A stretch of 12,524 nt of DNA from Flavobacteriaceae bacterium UBA5079 (GCA_002414705.1 DIAL01000032.1:5300-17823); one strand, 5' to 3'. Positions 1-7,611 are shown, counted from the first letter of the stretch. Notes: generated from the letters alone by a model not told the origin. A program made the numbers and translations.

Positions 1-65
1 ATCTGACATTTTTGCAACTGATCTTCTAGTTCTTTAATTGGAAGTTCAAATTCTAAATATTCCAT
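1..65 (-). CDS. accA: Acetyl-CoA carboxylase carboxyltransferase subunit alpha, N-terminal fragment (runs off the window)
   Basis: Only the first 21 codons lie in the window; the gene continues past base 1. The ATG is at 65-63 and the readable protein is MEYLEFELPIKELEDQLQKC followed by Q. This matches the start I know for flavobacterial AccA, where a short helical N-terminus (ExPIxELExQL) precedes the carboxyltransferase fold. With AccD, the protein moves the carboxyl group from carboxybiotin to acetyl-CoA, the committed step of fatty-acid synthesis, in the cytoplasm. It lies 146 bp downstream of, and on the same strand as, the DMT transporter gene. A -7-like TAGGTTTG about 30 bp upstream suggests its own promoter. 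No catalytic residue is visible, so the call rests on the N-terminus alone. Confidence 0.8.
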   Translation of the reverse strand, partial: MEYLEFELPIKELEDQLQKCQ

Positions 66-95
66 AGGAATTTTTAATTTAAATTAGTTAGCCTA

Positions 96-103
96 CAAAC
101 CTA
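96..103 (-). promoter_or_regulatory. Candidate -7 promoter element for accA
   Basis: Read on the minus strand this is TAGGTTTG, a match to the Bacteroidota -7 consensus TAnnTTTG. It ends 30 bp before the accA ATG, which gives a plausible short leader. I see no TTG at the expected distance upstream, so the -33 half is missing or weak. A second TAnnTTTG match (TATATTTG, 191-184) lies farther upstream. The 66-211 gap holds nothing else I can name. Confidence 0.4.
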
Positions 104-211
104 CATATTTTTTTCATTTTATCCCGAAGTAAAAAGACGAAATATTAGGCATGCATAATGCTTTTTTTAAAAGTGCTAATTACCAAATATATAGAATAAT
201 TAGTATACTTA

Positions 212-1117
212 TTAAGTTGAAATAGCTCGTTTTTGACGTTTCTTCCTACTGTTTTTCAAGATACCATTAAACAGCACAACACCAATAATTATAGCGGCTC
301 CAATATAGAAATTAGTACTCATCTTTTCTTTTTCAGGAAAAATAATTACCGCTAGAATAATGCCGTAAATAGGTTCCAAATTATAGGTTAACACAACTGT
401 ATATGGGCTAATGTAACGCATAACATAAACCGAAGCAATAAAAGCATAAGCCGTACAAACAGATGCCAAAATTAAAAGATAGATAATATCTGATAGGTGG
501 AGTGCGAAAAACTCTGGAGTGAAGCCAGTACCTGAAAACAACAAATACAGACTAATAAATAGAACACCACTGATAAACTCGTAAAACGAAATAACTGTAG
601 CTGAATGTTTCTCTAAAAACTTTCCATTTAAAACAGCAAAAAGCGATGATAAAAAGGCTGAAATAATTCCTAAAATAATACCTAACCAATAGTGTAATTC
701 GCTTTGCGTAATGATAAAGACTCCTATTATAACGAGTATTCCAAACAGAATTTCATAACCTATAAGTTTTCGTTTATAAATTAAAGGCTCAATAAAAGAC
801 GCAAAAAAAGCACCAGTAGAAAACATGGCGAGTGTAATGGATATATTTGAGACTTTAATGGCACCAAAGAACGTAATCCAATGCAAGGCTATTACGATAC
901 CTGCAAAACCTAACTTGAGTATAGATTGAAATGAAATTCTAATTTTTGCTTTAGAAAAATACACGTAAACACCCATAAAAATCAGTGCTAAAAGCATCCT
1001 ATACCATACAAGAGAAACAGCTTCAATAGAGATTAACTGCCCTAAAATAGCAGTAAAACCTGCAATAAAAACCAGAACATGTAAATGTCCGTAATTCTTT
1101 AATTTATCGTTTAGCAT
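212..1117 (-). CDS. EamA/DMT-family membrane transporter
   Basis: A 301-residue inner-membrane protein of the drug/metabolite transporter superfamily. It is almost entirely hydrophobic, with room for ten membrane segments. Two EamA repeats are visible, about residues 10-137 and 146-287; the second ends in the family-typical NLEPIYGIILAVIIFPEKE stretch. A basic tail (KNSRKKRQKR) probably stays in the cytoplasm. The substrate cannot be read from sequence; relatives export amino acids, nucleosides or other metabolites. I start it at the ATG at 1117-1115. A longer frame reaches 1174, but its extra residues come from the end of the upstream permease gene. The chosen start overlaps that permease gene by 14 bp, which suggests translational coupling. 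Family confidence is high, specific function unknown. Confidence 0.85.
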   Translation of the reverse strand: MLNDKLKNYGHLHVLVFIAGFTAILGQLISIEAVSLVWYRMLLALIFMGVYVYFSKAKIRISFQSILKLGFAGIVIALHWITFFGAIKVSNISITLAMFSTGAFFASFIEPLIYKRKLIGYEILFGILVIIGVFIITQSELHYWLGIILGIISAFLSSLFAVLNGKFLEKHSATVISFYEFISGVLFISLYLLFSGTGFTPEFFALHLSDIIYLLILASVCTAYAFIASVYVMRYISPYTVVLTYNLEPIYGIILAVIIFPEKEKMSTNFYIGAAIIIGVVLFNGILKNSRKKRQKRAIST

Positions 1118-2180
1118 TGTATAATAGGTAAGCAGCCAATATACCAAATAATATGTTTGGAAACCACACGGCAATAAGCGGTGGAAAATCTGATTGAGAA
1201 GCTAGAACACCAAATATTTTGTCGAAAAACACGAAGATCATGGCAATGCAAATACCAAAAGCTAAATTTACACCCATTCCTCCTCGTCTTTTTATGGAAG
1301 ACACAGCAACTGCAATGATGGTTAAAATAAATACAGAAACTGGTAAACTCCAAATTCTATATTTCACTAATTTATAGCGACTAATATAAGATGAACCACG
1401 CGCTTCTTCTTTTTCAATAAAACGATTTAATTCGCCATAAGGTAAGGTTTCGGCTATATATTCTACAGGTGTTAAATCTTCTAAATCAAAATCGAATTTA
1501 ACATTTTCACGCCTACTGACTTCTAAAACATCATCGCCTTCTCCAATTGTTCTTTTTACATAGGAAAGCAATCTATAAGTAGAATCTTTTTCTTCAAAGC
1601 GAATAGAACTGGCTGAAATTTTATAAATCATTCTATCATTTTCAAAATGTTCCAACGTAAAATTCTGTCCCATTTTTTGCTTGGCATCAAAACTACTCAC
1701 ATATATATAGTCGTTATCGTTAATTTGCCTGTACACATTTTGATTATCTACAGCGCTCTTATTGTTTTTTAAATATTTATAATTAAAATCGTTAAACCCT
1801 TTACTGGCTTCTGGTGCGAAATAAAGTCCTAATGCTAATGCCAAAATAGATACTAAAGATGCACCAAACAAATAGGGTCTTAAAAAGCGAGTGAATGAAA
1901 CACCTGAACTTAAAAAAGCAATAATTTCTGTATTATTAGCCAATTTGGATGTAAACCAAATTACGGATAGAAATAAAAATAAAGGGAAAAGTAAATGTGC
2001 AAAGTAAATTGTAAAGTCTAAAAAGTATAGCATAACCTCTCCAAAAGGCGCTTCGTTTTCTAATATTTTACCAATTTTTTCAGCAAGGTGAACCGTTATT
2101 CCAATAGGAATAAACAGCAACAACATTATAATGAATGTGAAGAGATAACGCTTTAATATGTACCAATCAAGTATTTTCAT
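1104..2180 (-). CDS. LptF/LptG-family permease (YjgP/YjgQ), probable LPS transport subunit
   Basis: A 358-residue protein with the Lpt permease layout: three N-terminal membrane helices (about 13-33, 52-76 and 99-123), a large soluble periplasmic part (about 125-270) and three C-terminal helices (about 277-296, 303-326 and 334-354). The segment after helix 2, EIIAFLSSGVS (85-95), matches the cytoplasmic coupling region of the family. Such permeases pair with LptB ATPase and a second permease to pull lipopolysaccharide from the inner membrane and pass it to LptC/LptA. Which of LptF or LptG it is cannot be settled here; the tgt-adjacent gene in related bacteria is usually labelled LptF/LptG. 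I start at the ATG at 2180-2178; a GTG two codons earlier is possible. AGGTGAGG just upstream is one of few purine-rich stretches before a start in this window. The gene sits 84 bp after tgt. Confidence 0.88.
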   Translation of the reverse strand: MKILDWYILKRYLFTFIIMLLLFIPIGITVHLAEKIGKILENEAPFGEVMLYFLDFTIYFAHLLFPLFLFLSVIWFTSKLANNTEIIAFLSSGVSFTRFLRPYLFGASLVSILALALGLYFAPEASKGFNDFNYKYLKNNKSAVDNQNVYRQINDNDYIYVSSFDAKQKMGQNFTLEHFENDRMIYKISASSIRFEEKDSTYRLLSYVKRTIGEGDDVLEVSRRENVKFDFDLEDLTPVEYIAETLPYGELNRFIEKEEARGSSYISRYKLVKYRIWSLPVSVFILTIIAVAVSSIKRRGGMGVNLAFGICIAMIFVFFDKIFGVLASQSDFPPLIAVWFPNILFGILAAYLLYNAKR

Positions 2181-2264
2181 CCTCACCTATCCTATCCAAA
2201 AGAAACGAACAATTATGTTTAAATTATTATTCATAAAAAAATTACAATCTATTATATTTAGCTC

Positions 2265-3395
2265 TTAAAGTCTATTATCCATTTGTTTTACCATCATATC
2301 TTTCCAAGTAGAAAAATCTCCTGCTAATATATGTTTTCTAGCTTCACGAACCAACCACATATAAAAGCCTAAATTATGAATAGTAGCAATTTGTTTTCCT
2401 AATAATTCATTTACTGTAAATAAATGTCTTAAATAGGCTTTGCTATATTCGGTATCTACATAGGTAATTCCCATTTCGTCTATTGGTGAAAAATCTTCAC
2501 GCCATTTCAAATTTTTAATATTTATGGAACCGTGTGCCGTAAAAAGCATGCCATTTCTAGCATTTCTAGTTGGCATGACACAGTCAAACATGTCAACACC
2601 TAGAGCAATATTTTCTAAAATGTTTATAGGTGTTCCAACGCCCATTAAATAACGTGGTTTATCTTCTGGTAAAATGGCGGTTACTACTTCTGTCATTCCA
2701 TACATTTCTTCCGCAGGCTCACCAACAGATAAACCTCCAATAGCATTTCCTACAGCACCAGCATTAGCAATATATTCAGCAGATTGTTTACGTAAATCCT
2801 TGTACGTACTTCCTTGAACTATGGGAAAAAAAGCTTGATCATAACCATATTTTAATGGTGTTTTTTCTAAATGATTTATGCATCTATCCAACCACCTATG
2901 TGTCATGTGCATGGATCGTTTAGCATATTTATAATCGCAAGGATATGGCGTGCACTCATCAAAAGCCATGATGATATCTGCACCAATGGTTCGTTGAATT
3001 TCCATAACATTTTCAGGTGTAAAAGTATGGTAGCTTCCGTCAATATGGCTTTTAAATTTAACGCCTTCTTCCTTAATTTTTCTATTTGCAGATAGTGAAT
3101 ACACTTGGTAACCACCAGAATCGGTTAAAATATTCCGATCCCAATTCATAAATTTATGAATACCACCAGCTTTTTCCAATACATCAGTTTGTGGACGTAA
3201 GTATAAATGGTAAGTATTCCCTAAAATTATATCTGGATTAATTTCATCCTTTAGCTCGCGCTGATGCACACCCTTAACGGTTGCAACGGTTCCAACAGGC
3301 ATAAAAATTGGTGTTTCAATTACACCATGATCGGTTGTTAATTTTCCTGCCCTAGCTTTTGTTTTCGGGTCAGTAATTTTTAAGTCAAATGTCAT
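2265..3395 (-). CDS. tgt: Queuine/preQ1 tRNA-guanine transglycosylase
   Basis: A 376-residue cytoplasmic TIM-barrel enzyme that swaps guanine 34 for preQ1 in tRNAs with GUN anticodons, a step toward queuosine. Visible landmarks are the N-terminal KARAG and TPIFMPVGT, the DSGG base-recognition motif (Asp92), FDE (Asp146), IVQG (Gln194), the GGLSVGE loop (220-226) and the nucleophile in MFDCVMPTR (Asp271, matching Asp264 of E. coli). An oddity: the three zinc-binding cysteines of the E. coli enzyme (302, 304, 307) align with Gly309, Thr311 and Asp314, while the fourth ligand His is kept as His340. Bacteroidota Tgt proteins as I remember them share this loss. The start is the ATG at 3395-3393; an upstream TTG in frame adds eight residues unlike the family. 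It leads the minus-strand run tgt, permease, transporter. Confidence 0.96.
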   Translation of the reverse strand: MTFDLKITDPKTKARAGKLTTDHGVIETPIFMPVGTVATVKGVHQRELKDEINPDIILGNTYHLYLRPQTDVLEKAGGIHKFMNWDRNILTDSGGYQVYSLSANRKIKEEGVKFKSHIDGSYHTFTPENVMEIQRTIGADIIMAFDECTPYPCDYKYAKRSMHMTHRWLDRCINHLEKTPLKYGYDQAFFPIVQGSTYKDLRKQSAEYIANAGAVGNAIGGLSVGEPAEEMYGMTEVVTAILPEDKPRYLMGVGTPINILENIALGVDMFDCVMPTRNARNGMLFTAHGSINIKNLKWREDFSPIDEMGITYVDTEYSKAYLRHLFTVNELLGKQIATIHNLGFYMWLVREARKHILAGDFSTWKDMMVKQMDNRL

Positions 3396-3416
3396 ATTCA
3401 ATTTATCATGAGAGGG

Positions 3417-3424
3417 CAAATATA
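3417..3424 (-). promoter_or_regulatory. Candidate -7 promoter element for tgt
   Basis: On the minus strand the bases read TATATTTG, matching TAnnTTTG. The element lies 21 bp before the tgt ATG, so the leader would be short (roughly 15 bases). No TTG stands at the usual 19-21 bp upstream. It shares the 168-bp divergent gap with the transketolase promoter. Confidence 0.5.
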
Positions 3425-3464
3425 AATAAGATATTATGATGTCCTTCTTAATAAAAACAAAATT

Positions 3465-3498
3465 GTTAGCAAATGCATTGAAATCGTTAATAAATGCA
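3465..3498. repeat. Two-copy direct repeat in the tgt/transketolase divergent promoter region
   Basis: GTTAGCAAATGCA (3465-3477) and GTTAATAAATGCA (3486-3498) agree at 11 of 13 positions and start 21 bp apart, two helical turns. They lie between the two divergent -7 elements. This is a possible binding site for a regulator acting on one or both genes. No protein can be assigned, and in A/T-rich DNA chance repeats occur. Confidence 0.4.
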
Positions 3499-3531
3499 CA
3501 AAATCTCTTCTTTTAAATCTAGATAAAACGT

Positions 3532-3539
3532 TATTTTTG
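3532..3539 (+). promoter_or_regulatory. Candidate -7 promoter element for the transketolase genes
   Basis: TATTTTTG matches TAnnTTTG and ends 24 bp before the ATG at 3564. No TTG is found 19-21 bp upstream. The same bases form an in-frame TTG that could be mistaken for a longer start; a promoter element there argues for the downstream ATG. Confidence 0.45.
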
Positions 3540-3563
3540 CTGCATAAAAATAACAACACACAG

Positions 3564-4409
3564 ATGTCAAAAACTCAACAATTAGAAGATTTAACAACCC
3601 AAGTACGTAGAGATATTTTACGTATGGTACACAAAGTAAACTCTGGTCATCCAGGAGGATCATTAGGCTGTGCGGAATTTTTTGTAGCCTTATACCAAGA
3701 TATCATGGATCGTAAAGACGATTTTAATATGGATGGAATTGGCGAAGATTTATTCTTTTTATCAAATGGTCATATTTCGCCAGTTTATTATAGTGTTCTA
3801 GCACGTTCAGGTTATTTTCCTGTGGAAGAATTAAATACATTTCGTTTAATAAATTCACGTTTGCAAGGGCATCCAACTACACATGAAGGTTTACCTGGTA
3901 TTCGTATTGCTTCTGGTTCTTTAGGTCAAGGCATGTCTGTGGCTTTGGGAGCTGCTCAAGCCAAAAAATTGAATGGCGACAAGCATTTAGTATATAGTTT
4001 ACATGGTGATGGCGAACTTCAAGAAGGTCAAAACTGGGAAGCTATGATGTATGCTGCTGGTAATAACGTGGATAATATTATTGCGACAATAGATTTAAAC
4101 GGTCAGCAAATTGATGGTTCTACAGATACCGTTTTACCAATGGGAAGCATTAAAGGTAAGTTTGAAGCTTTTGGTTGGACTGTTGTAGAGATTGAAGAAG
4201 GCAATAATATAGACGCTATCTTGAAAGGAATGGCTGACGCTAAAAGTAAAACAGGACAAGGTAAACCAGTTTGTGTTTTATTAAAAACGGTTATGGGTAA
4301 TGGAGTGGATTTTATGATGCACACACATGCATGGCATGGAAAAGCACCTAATAACGAGCAATTAGCAATAGGTTTAGAACAAAACCCGGAGACTTTAGGC
4401 GATTATTAA
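3564..4409 (+). CDS. Transketolase, N-terminal (thiamine diphosphate-binding) subunit
   Basis: A 281-residue protein covering the first domain of transketolase, which moves two-carbon units between sugar phosphates in the non-oxidative pentose phosphate pathway. It has SGHPGGSLG (27-35, His29), NGH (His70), QGHP (His103), the diphosphate-binding GDGELQEGQNWEA (148-160), Asn179 in the LNGQQIDG segment and HAWHGKAP (His258). The second half of the enzyme is encoded separately 32 bp downstream. Both parts end at natural domain borders with proper stop and start codons, so this is a true two-subunit enzyme of the kind known in many bacteria and archaea, not a frameshift. I start at the ATG at 3564; a TTG at 3537 would add residues with no family counterpart. 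The two subunits should form a heterotetramer with active sites at their interface. Confidence 0.95.
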   Translation: MSKTQQLEDLTTQVRRDILRMVHKVNSGHPGGSLGCAEFFVALYQDIMDRKDDFNMDGIGEDLFFLSNGHISPVYYSVLARSGYFPVEELNTFRLINSRLQGHPTTHEGLPGIRIASGSLGQGMSVALGAAQAKKLNGDKHLVYSLHGDGELQEGQNWEAMMYAAGNNVDNIIATIDLNGQQIDGSTDTVLPMGSIKGKFEAFGWTVVEIEEGNNIDAILKGMADAKSKTGQGKPVCVLLKTVMGNGVDFMMHTHAWHGKAPNNEQLAIGLEQNPETLGDY

Positions 4410-4441
4410 TTAAAAAGACTTCCACTATTGTGGACACAAAT

Positions 4442-5395
4442 ATGAAAACATATACAAATACAGGAAATAAAGATACACGCTCAGGATTTGGAGCTGGATT
4501 AACCGAACTAGGAAAAACGAATGAAAATGTCGTGGCGCTTTGTGCGGATTTAATTGGTTCTTTAAAAATGGACGATTTTAAAAAGAATCATCCAGAACGC
4601 TTTTTTCAAGTTGGTATTGCTGAAGCAAACATGATTGGTTTAGCTGCTGGATTAACTATTGGTGGAAAAATTCCATTTACGGGAACCTTTGCTAACTTTT
4701 CTACAGGTCGTGTTTACGATCAAATTCGTCAGAGTGTTGCGTATTCCGACAAGAATGTAAAAATTTGCGCATCGCATGCTGGTTTAACGTTAGGTGAAGA
4801 TGGTGCTACACATCAAATCTTAGAAGATATTGGTTTAATGAAAATGTTGCCAGGCATGACCGTTATTAACCCATGTGATTATAACCAAACTAAAGCAGCA
4901 ACTATTGCTATTGCAGAACATGAAGGACCTGTTTACTTACGCTTTGGAAGACCAAGTGTTGCTAACTTTACTCCAGAAGATCAAAAATTTGAAATTGGGA
5001 AAGCTCTTCATTTAGTAGATGGGACTGATGTAACAATTGTTGCGACAGGACATTTGGTTTGGGAGGCACTTGAAGCTGCCAAAACTTTAAATGAAAAAGG
5101 TATTTCTGCTGAAGTGATAAACATTCACACAATAAAACCTTTAGATGATGCAGCTATTTTAAAATCTGTTGCAAAAACAGGATGTATCGTTACTGCTGAA
5201 GAACATAACTATTTAGGAGGTTTAGGTGAAAGCGTTTCTCGCGTATTAGCGAAAAATCATCCAACGCCTCAAGAATTTGTTGCCACAAATGATACGTTTG
5301 GAGAGTCTGGAACGCCTGCTCAACTTATGGATAAATACGGTTTAAATGCTGAAGCCATTATCAAAGCAGTTGAAACTGTAATAAAAAGAAAATAA
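4442..5395 (+). CDS. Transketolase, C-terminal (pyrimidine and C-terminal domain) subunit
   Basis: A 317-residue partner of the gene just upstream. It holds the pyrimidine-binding domain, with the catalytic glutamate that activates thiamine in QVGIAEANMIGLAAG (Glu61), and GEDGATHQ (118-125). The transketolase C-terminal domain follows, with TAEEHNYLGGLGE around residues 241-253. Together the subunits (281 plus 317 residues) are slightly shorter than a fused transketolase such as the E. coli enzyme of about 660. An in-frame GTG at 4430 gives a four-residue longer product; the ATG at 4442 fits better. The gap to the first subunit is 32 bp with no terminator or promoter, so the two are almost surely one transcript. 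1-Deoxyxylulose-5-phosphate synthase shares these domains, but the split layout and motifs fit transketolase. Confidence 0.94.
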   Translation: MKTYTNTGNKDTRSGFGAGLTELGKTNENVVALCADLIGSLKMDDFKKNHPERFFQVGIAEANMIGLAAGLTIGGKIPFTGTFANFSTGRVYDQIRQSVAYSDKNVKICASHAGLTLGEDGATHQILEDIGLMKMLPGMTVINPCDYNQTKAATIAIAEHEGPVYLRFGRPSVANFTPEDQKFEIGKALHLVDGTDVTIVATGHLVWEALEAAKTLNEKGISAEVINIHTIKPLDDAAILKSVAKTGCIVTAEEHNYLGGLGESVSRVLAKNHPTPQEFVATNDTFGESGTPAQLMDKYGLNAEAIIKAVETVIKRK

Positions 5396-5443
5396 ACGAT
5401 TCCTTTTTTCGTTTAAAAGAGGTAATCAATAAAAACAATTAAT

Positions 5444-6028
5444 ATGAAATATCTTGTTTTAAGTCTGTTTGCCTCTTTTTTATTTTCAGGCACAGCAACA
5501 GCCCAAACTGCCAGCGGTTTTGGTTTTAAAGGAGGTTTAAATTACAATGCAAATGGTAATTATTATGATTCAGCTTTAAGTGCTGCCGAGAAACCTGATA
5601 GAAATGTAGGTTATCACTTTGGGTTATTCTATAAAGCTGGTGGTAAAATTTTTGCTAAACCAGAATTGGTTTACACAAGTACCAAGAGTGATTATGACAC
5701 AGGCGATTTTAAAATGCAAAAAATTGATGCGCCACTTTTAGTGGGTGTTCGGTTTTTAAGAGTTCTGAATGTTTTTGCTGGTCCTTCATTACAATATATT
5801 ATAGATAGCGAGTTTGATGGTATTAATATTGACAACCTAGAAAACGACTTTACTGTAGGCCTTAATTTTGGCGTAGGTTTTAGTTTAAAGAAAATAGGAT
5901 TCGATATTCGCTATGAACGCGGATTTAGTGACAATGAAGCTACTTTTGCTACAAACAATGGACTTAATATTGGAAGAATTGATACACGACCAGATCAACT
6001 AATTTTAAGTATATCACTTCTACTTTAG
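5444..6028 (+). CDS. Secreted outer-membrane beta-barrel protein (porin-family / OMP_b-brl type)
   Basis: A 194-residue protein with a clear signal peptide: a short charged start, a hydrophobic core and likely cleavage after ATAQ (residue 21). The mature part alternates hydrophobic and polar residues in strands rich in Gly, Tyr and Phe, such as FGFKGGLNYN, YHFGLFYKAGGKIFAKPELVYTS and VGLNFGVGFSLKKIGFDIRYERGF, and ends in a hydrophobic strand (LILSISLLL). This is the look of the small eight-strand barrel family common in Bacteroidota (PorT-like). The role is unknown. The gene lies 48 bp after the transketolase pair with no recognisable promoter between and may be read through from it. A strong terminator follows. 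Confidence 0.8.
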   Translation: MKYLVLSLFASFLFSGTATAQTASGFGFKGGLNYNANGNYYDSALSAAEKPDRNVGYHFGLFYKAGGKIFAKPELVYTSTKSDYDTGDFKMQKIDAPLLVGVRFLRVLNVFAGPSLQYIIDSEFDGINIDNLENDFTVGLNFGVGFSLKKIGFDIRYERGFSDNEATFATNNGLNIGRIDTRPDQLILSISLLL

Positions 6029-6046
6029 TCTTTATGTTGATTTATA

Positions 6047-6083
6047 AAACCAAAAAAACCGCAAATTGCGGTTTTTTTGGTTT
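6047..6083. terminator. Bidirectional intrinsic terminator
   Basis: A symmetric palindrome with CCGC/GCGG at the centre, flanked by seven A on the left and seven T on the right, then CC/GG and AAA/TTT. The stem is 16 bp around a small AAATT loop. A-runs and T-runs on both sides make it work in both directions. It sits between the convergent beta-barrel and FKBP genes and should end both transcripts. Confidence 0.93.
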
Positions 6084-6102
6084 ACAAAAATGCTCGAATA
6101 TC

Positions 6103-7122
6103 TTATTCAGGAATCGTATTAATATCTAAATAATCTGGAACACCATCCTCGTTTCTATCTGTTACAATAACGGTTTGAATGGTAATAACGCCATTAAATT
6201 CATCACGAGAACTTTCAAACTCATTTTCAGCTAAAGTTGGTTCTGGATCACCAGTCATTATAACATATTCTCCATATTCCACTTCGTCATTGGTAAAGTA
6301 TCCGTCACCATCGTCATCATTGTCTAAAAAATTTGGAACTAAATCACCGTCTGTATCGTCATCATAAGCATCTTCATCCAAATCAAGATCTTCTTTGTAA
6401 GAAGGAATGGCATCGCCATCGTGATTTAAAATGGTTCGTTTGTATAAATCAATTTTAAAAATTAAAGGCGTATAACCTGGAACACCTGCTAGGGCTTGAT
6501 TAAAATAAGCTAATCCGGATGGAATAAATACGGCACCAATACCATGATTGTGATAGGTTGTAGTGCCATCAAAATCATCTGTAAAACCATCGCTCGTTTT
6601 AAATTCCAAAATACCTTCCCTAAAACCAGGAATAACTCCTGCTAAAGCACCTACCGAAATTAGATTTAGCTGAGATTCATTTACAGAACTATCAAATAAA
6701 TAGTTATCCGTAACACTAATACCTTTATAAGATAGTGTTGCTTGATCTGTAAAATGAATAACATCCCCTAAACCCTCACGAACACTTAAATAATATAATT
6801 TATAATCGATGTCTCCAGAAGGCACAATTTTAAAATCTACCATATCCATTAATGGCGTTTTATCAGCGTTATTACCAGCAATAGTATCGAATACAATCTG
6901 AAACGTATCATTTGCTAAACTGTAAGGAGCATTTTGTTCAAATTCTTCATAATTATAAAAATGCGTTTGAAGGTATGTTTCTATTTCTTCAATATCTTCA
7001 TCATAAACTTCATTGGCATCCCTTAATGGCACAGGCACAAAAACTTCTTCATCGTCCTTATTACAGGCAGTAAATACAGCAGAAACCGCTATAAACAGAA
7101 GTAAAATTTTTCTTAATTTCAT
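6103..7122 (-). CDS. FKBP-type peptidyl-prolyl cis-trans isomerase lipoprotein with C-terminal calcium-type repeats
   Basis: A 339-residue lipoprotein. The N-terminus has a charged start, a hydrophobic stretch and the lipobox VFTAC, so Cys20 should be lipidated and the acidic NKDDEE follows it. A helical region (about 35-100) precedes an FKBP domain (about 117-228), seen in TLSYKGISV, YLFDSSV, VIPGFREGI, FIPSGLAY and PLIFKIDLY. FKBP proteins catalyse proline isomerisation and help fold exported proteins. The usual active-site Trp of VIxGW is Phe166 here, and a loop of about 25 residues (172-197) is inserted before FIPSG. The tail (232-281 and 321-334) carries thrombospondin-3-like Asp repeats such as NHDGDAIPSYKED, DTDGDLVPNFLD, DNDDDGDG and DRNEDGVPDYLD, probably binding calcium. 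It is likely outer-membrane anchored and may be periplasmic or surface-facing. The gene stands alone between a terminator and a divergent promoter region. Confidence 0.85.
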   Translation of the reverse strand: MKLRKILLLFIAVSAVFTACNKDDEEVFVPVPLRDANEVYDEDIEEIETYLQTHFYNYEEFEQNAPYSLANDTFQIVFDTIAGNNADKTPLMDMVDFKIVPSGDIDYKLYYLSVREGLGDVIHFTDQATLSYKGISVTDNYLFDSSVNESQLNLISVGALAGVIPGFREGILEFKTSDGFTDDFDGTTTYHNHGIGAVFIPSGLAYFNQALAGVPGYTPLIFKIDLYKRTILNHDGDAIPSYKEDLDLDEDAYDDDTDGDLVPNFLDNDDDGDGYFTNDEVEYGEYVIMTGDPEPTLAENEFESSRDEFNGVITIQTVIVTDRNEDGVPDYLDINTIPE

Positions 7123-7137
7123 TATTGCTTATTTTTG

Positions 7138-7167
7138 TTGGCAAGATACAATTTTTAAATAATTTTG
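7138..7167 (+). promoter_or_regulatory. Promoter of hslR
   Basis: TTG (7138-7140), 19 bp, then TAATTTTG (7160-7167): a full match to the Bacteroidota consensus TTG-N19-TAnnTTTG. The ATG of hslR is 36 bp downstream. On the other strand, TATCTTGC (7148-7141) resembles the -7 element lacking one T and may serve the divergent FKBP gene; that part is weak. Confidence 0.75.
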
Positions 7168-7202
7168 TACAAGAACATTAACGTAGTTTTTAGACTTTAT
7201 AT

Positions 7203-7589
7203 ATGCGAATTGATAAATTTTTATGGTGTGTTAGATATTTCAAAACAAGAACGATAGCAACAACTGCTTGTAAAAAAGGGCATGTAAAAGTAAATGGTGA
7301 TGCCGTTAAACCAAGTCGTGATGTATATGCTACTGATAAAATTGAAGTTAGGAAAGACCAAATTAATTACACCCTAACTATTAATGATTTACCGCCAAAC
7401 CGCGTAGGTGCTAAATTAGTTGATATTTACAGAACAGACACCACACCAAAAGAAGCTTTTGCGGCGAACGATTTATTAAAATACTCCAAAGATTATTACC
7501 GCAAAAAAGGCACTGGACGGCCTACTAAAAAAGACCGTCGTGACATTGAAGAATATCGTGATGAAAATGAAATTGAATCGGATATTTAA
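7203..7589 (+). CDS. hslR: S4-domain RNA-binding protein, heat shock protein 15 family
   Basis: A 128-residue cytoplasmic protein with an N-terminal S4 RNA-binding domain (about residues 1-60): MRIDKFLWCVRYFKTRT, ACKKGHVKVNGDAVKPS and DVYATDKIEV match the alpha-L fold of Hsp15. The rest is a basic, charged tail (KKGTGRPTKKDRRDIEE, about 104-120) that probably adds RNA contacts. In E. coli, Hsp15 (133 residues) binds stalled 50S subunits that carry nascent chain on tRNA and helps recycle them. Length and layout fit. It has its own consensus promoter and is followed 44 bp later by the phosphoribosyltransferase gene. Other small S4 proteins exist, but the DKFLW start is typical of HslR. Confidence 0.9.
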   Translation: MRIDKFLWCVRYFKTRTIATTACKKGHVKVNGDAVKPSRDVYATDKIEVRKDQINYTLTINDLPPNRVGAKLVDIYRTDTTPKEAFAANDLLKYSKDYYRKKGTGRPTKKDRRDIEEYRDENEIESDI

Positions 7590-7611
7590 ATGAAATTATA
7601 ATAATCTCTAC

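Noticed and set aside
176..203. CTAATTA / TAATTAG inverted repeat around a TATATTTG on the minus strand
   Set aside because: Short and A/T-rich, with no -33 element; the nearer TAGGTTTG is a better accA promoter candidate.
1118..1174. Longer N-terminus for the DMT transporter
   Set aside because: The added 19 residues are encoded inside the end of the upstream permease gene and add a non-family segment.
3537..3563. Upstream TTG start for the transketolase N-terminal gene
   Set aside because: The TTG is part of the -7 element TATTTTTG, and the extra nine residues do not look like the family; the ATG at 3564 is better.
4407..4444. Frameshift breaking a single transketolase gene
   Set aside because: There is a clean stop, a 32-bp gap and a clean start at a natural domain border, and both halves keep all expected motifs.
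5393..5415. TAAACGA / TCGTTTA inverted repeat after the transketolase genes
   Set aside because: Only a 7-bp A/T-rich stem with a 9-base loop and no T-run after it; too weak to call a terminator.
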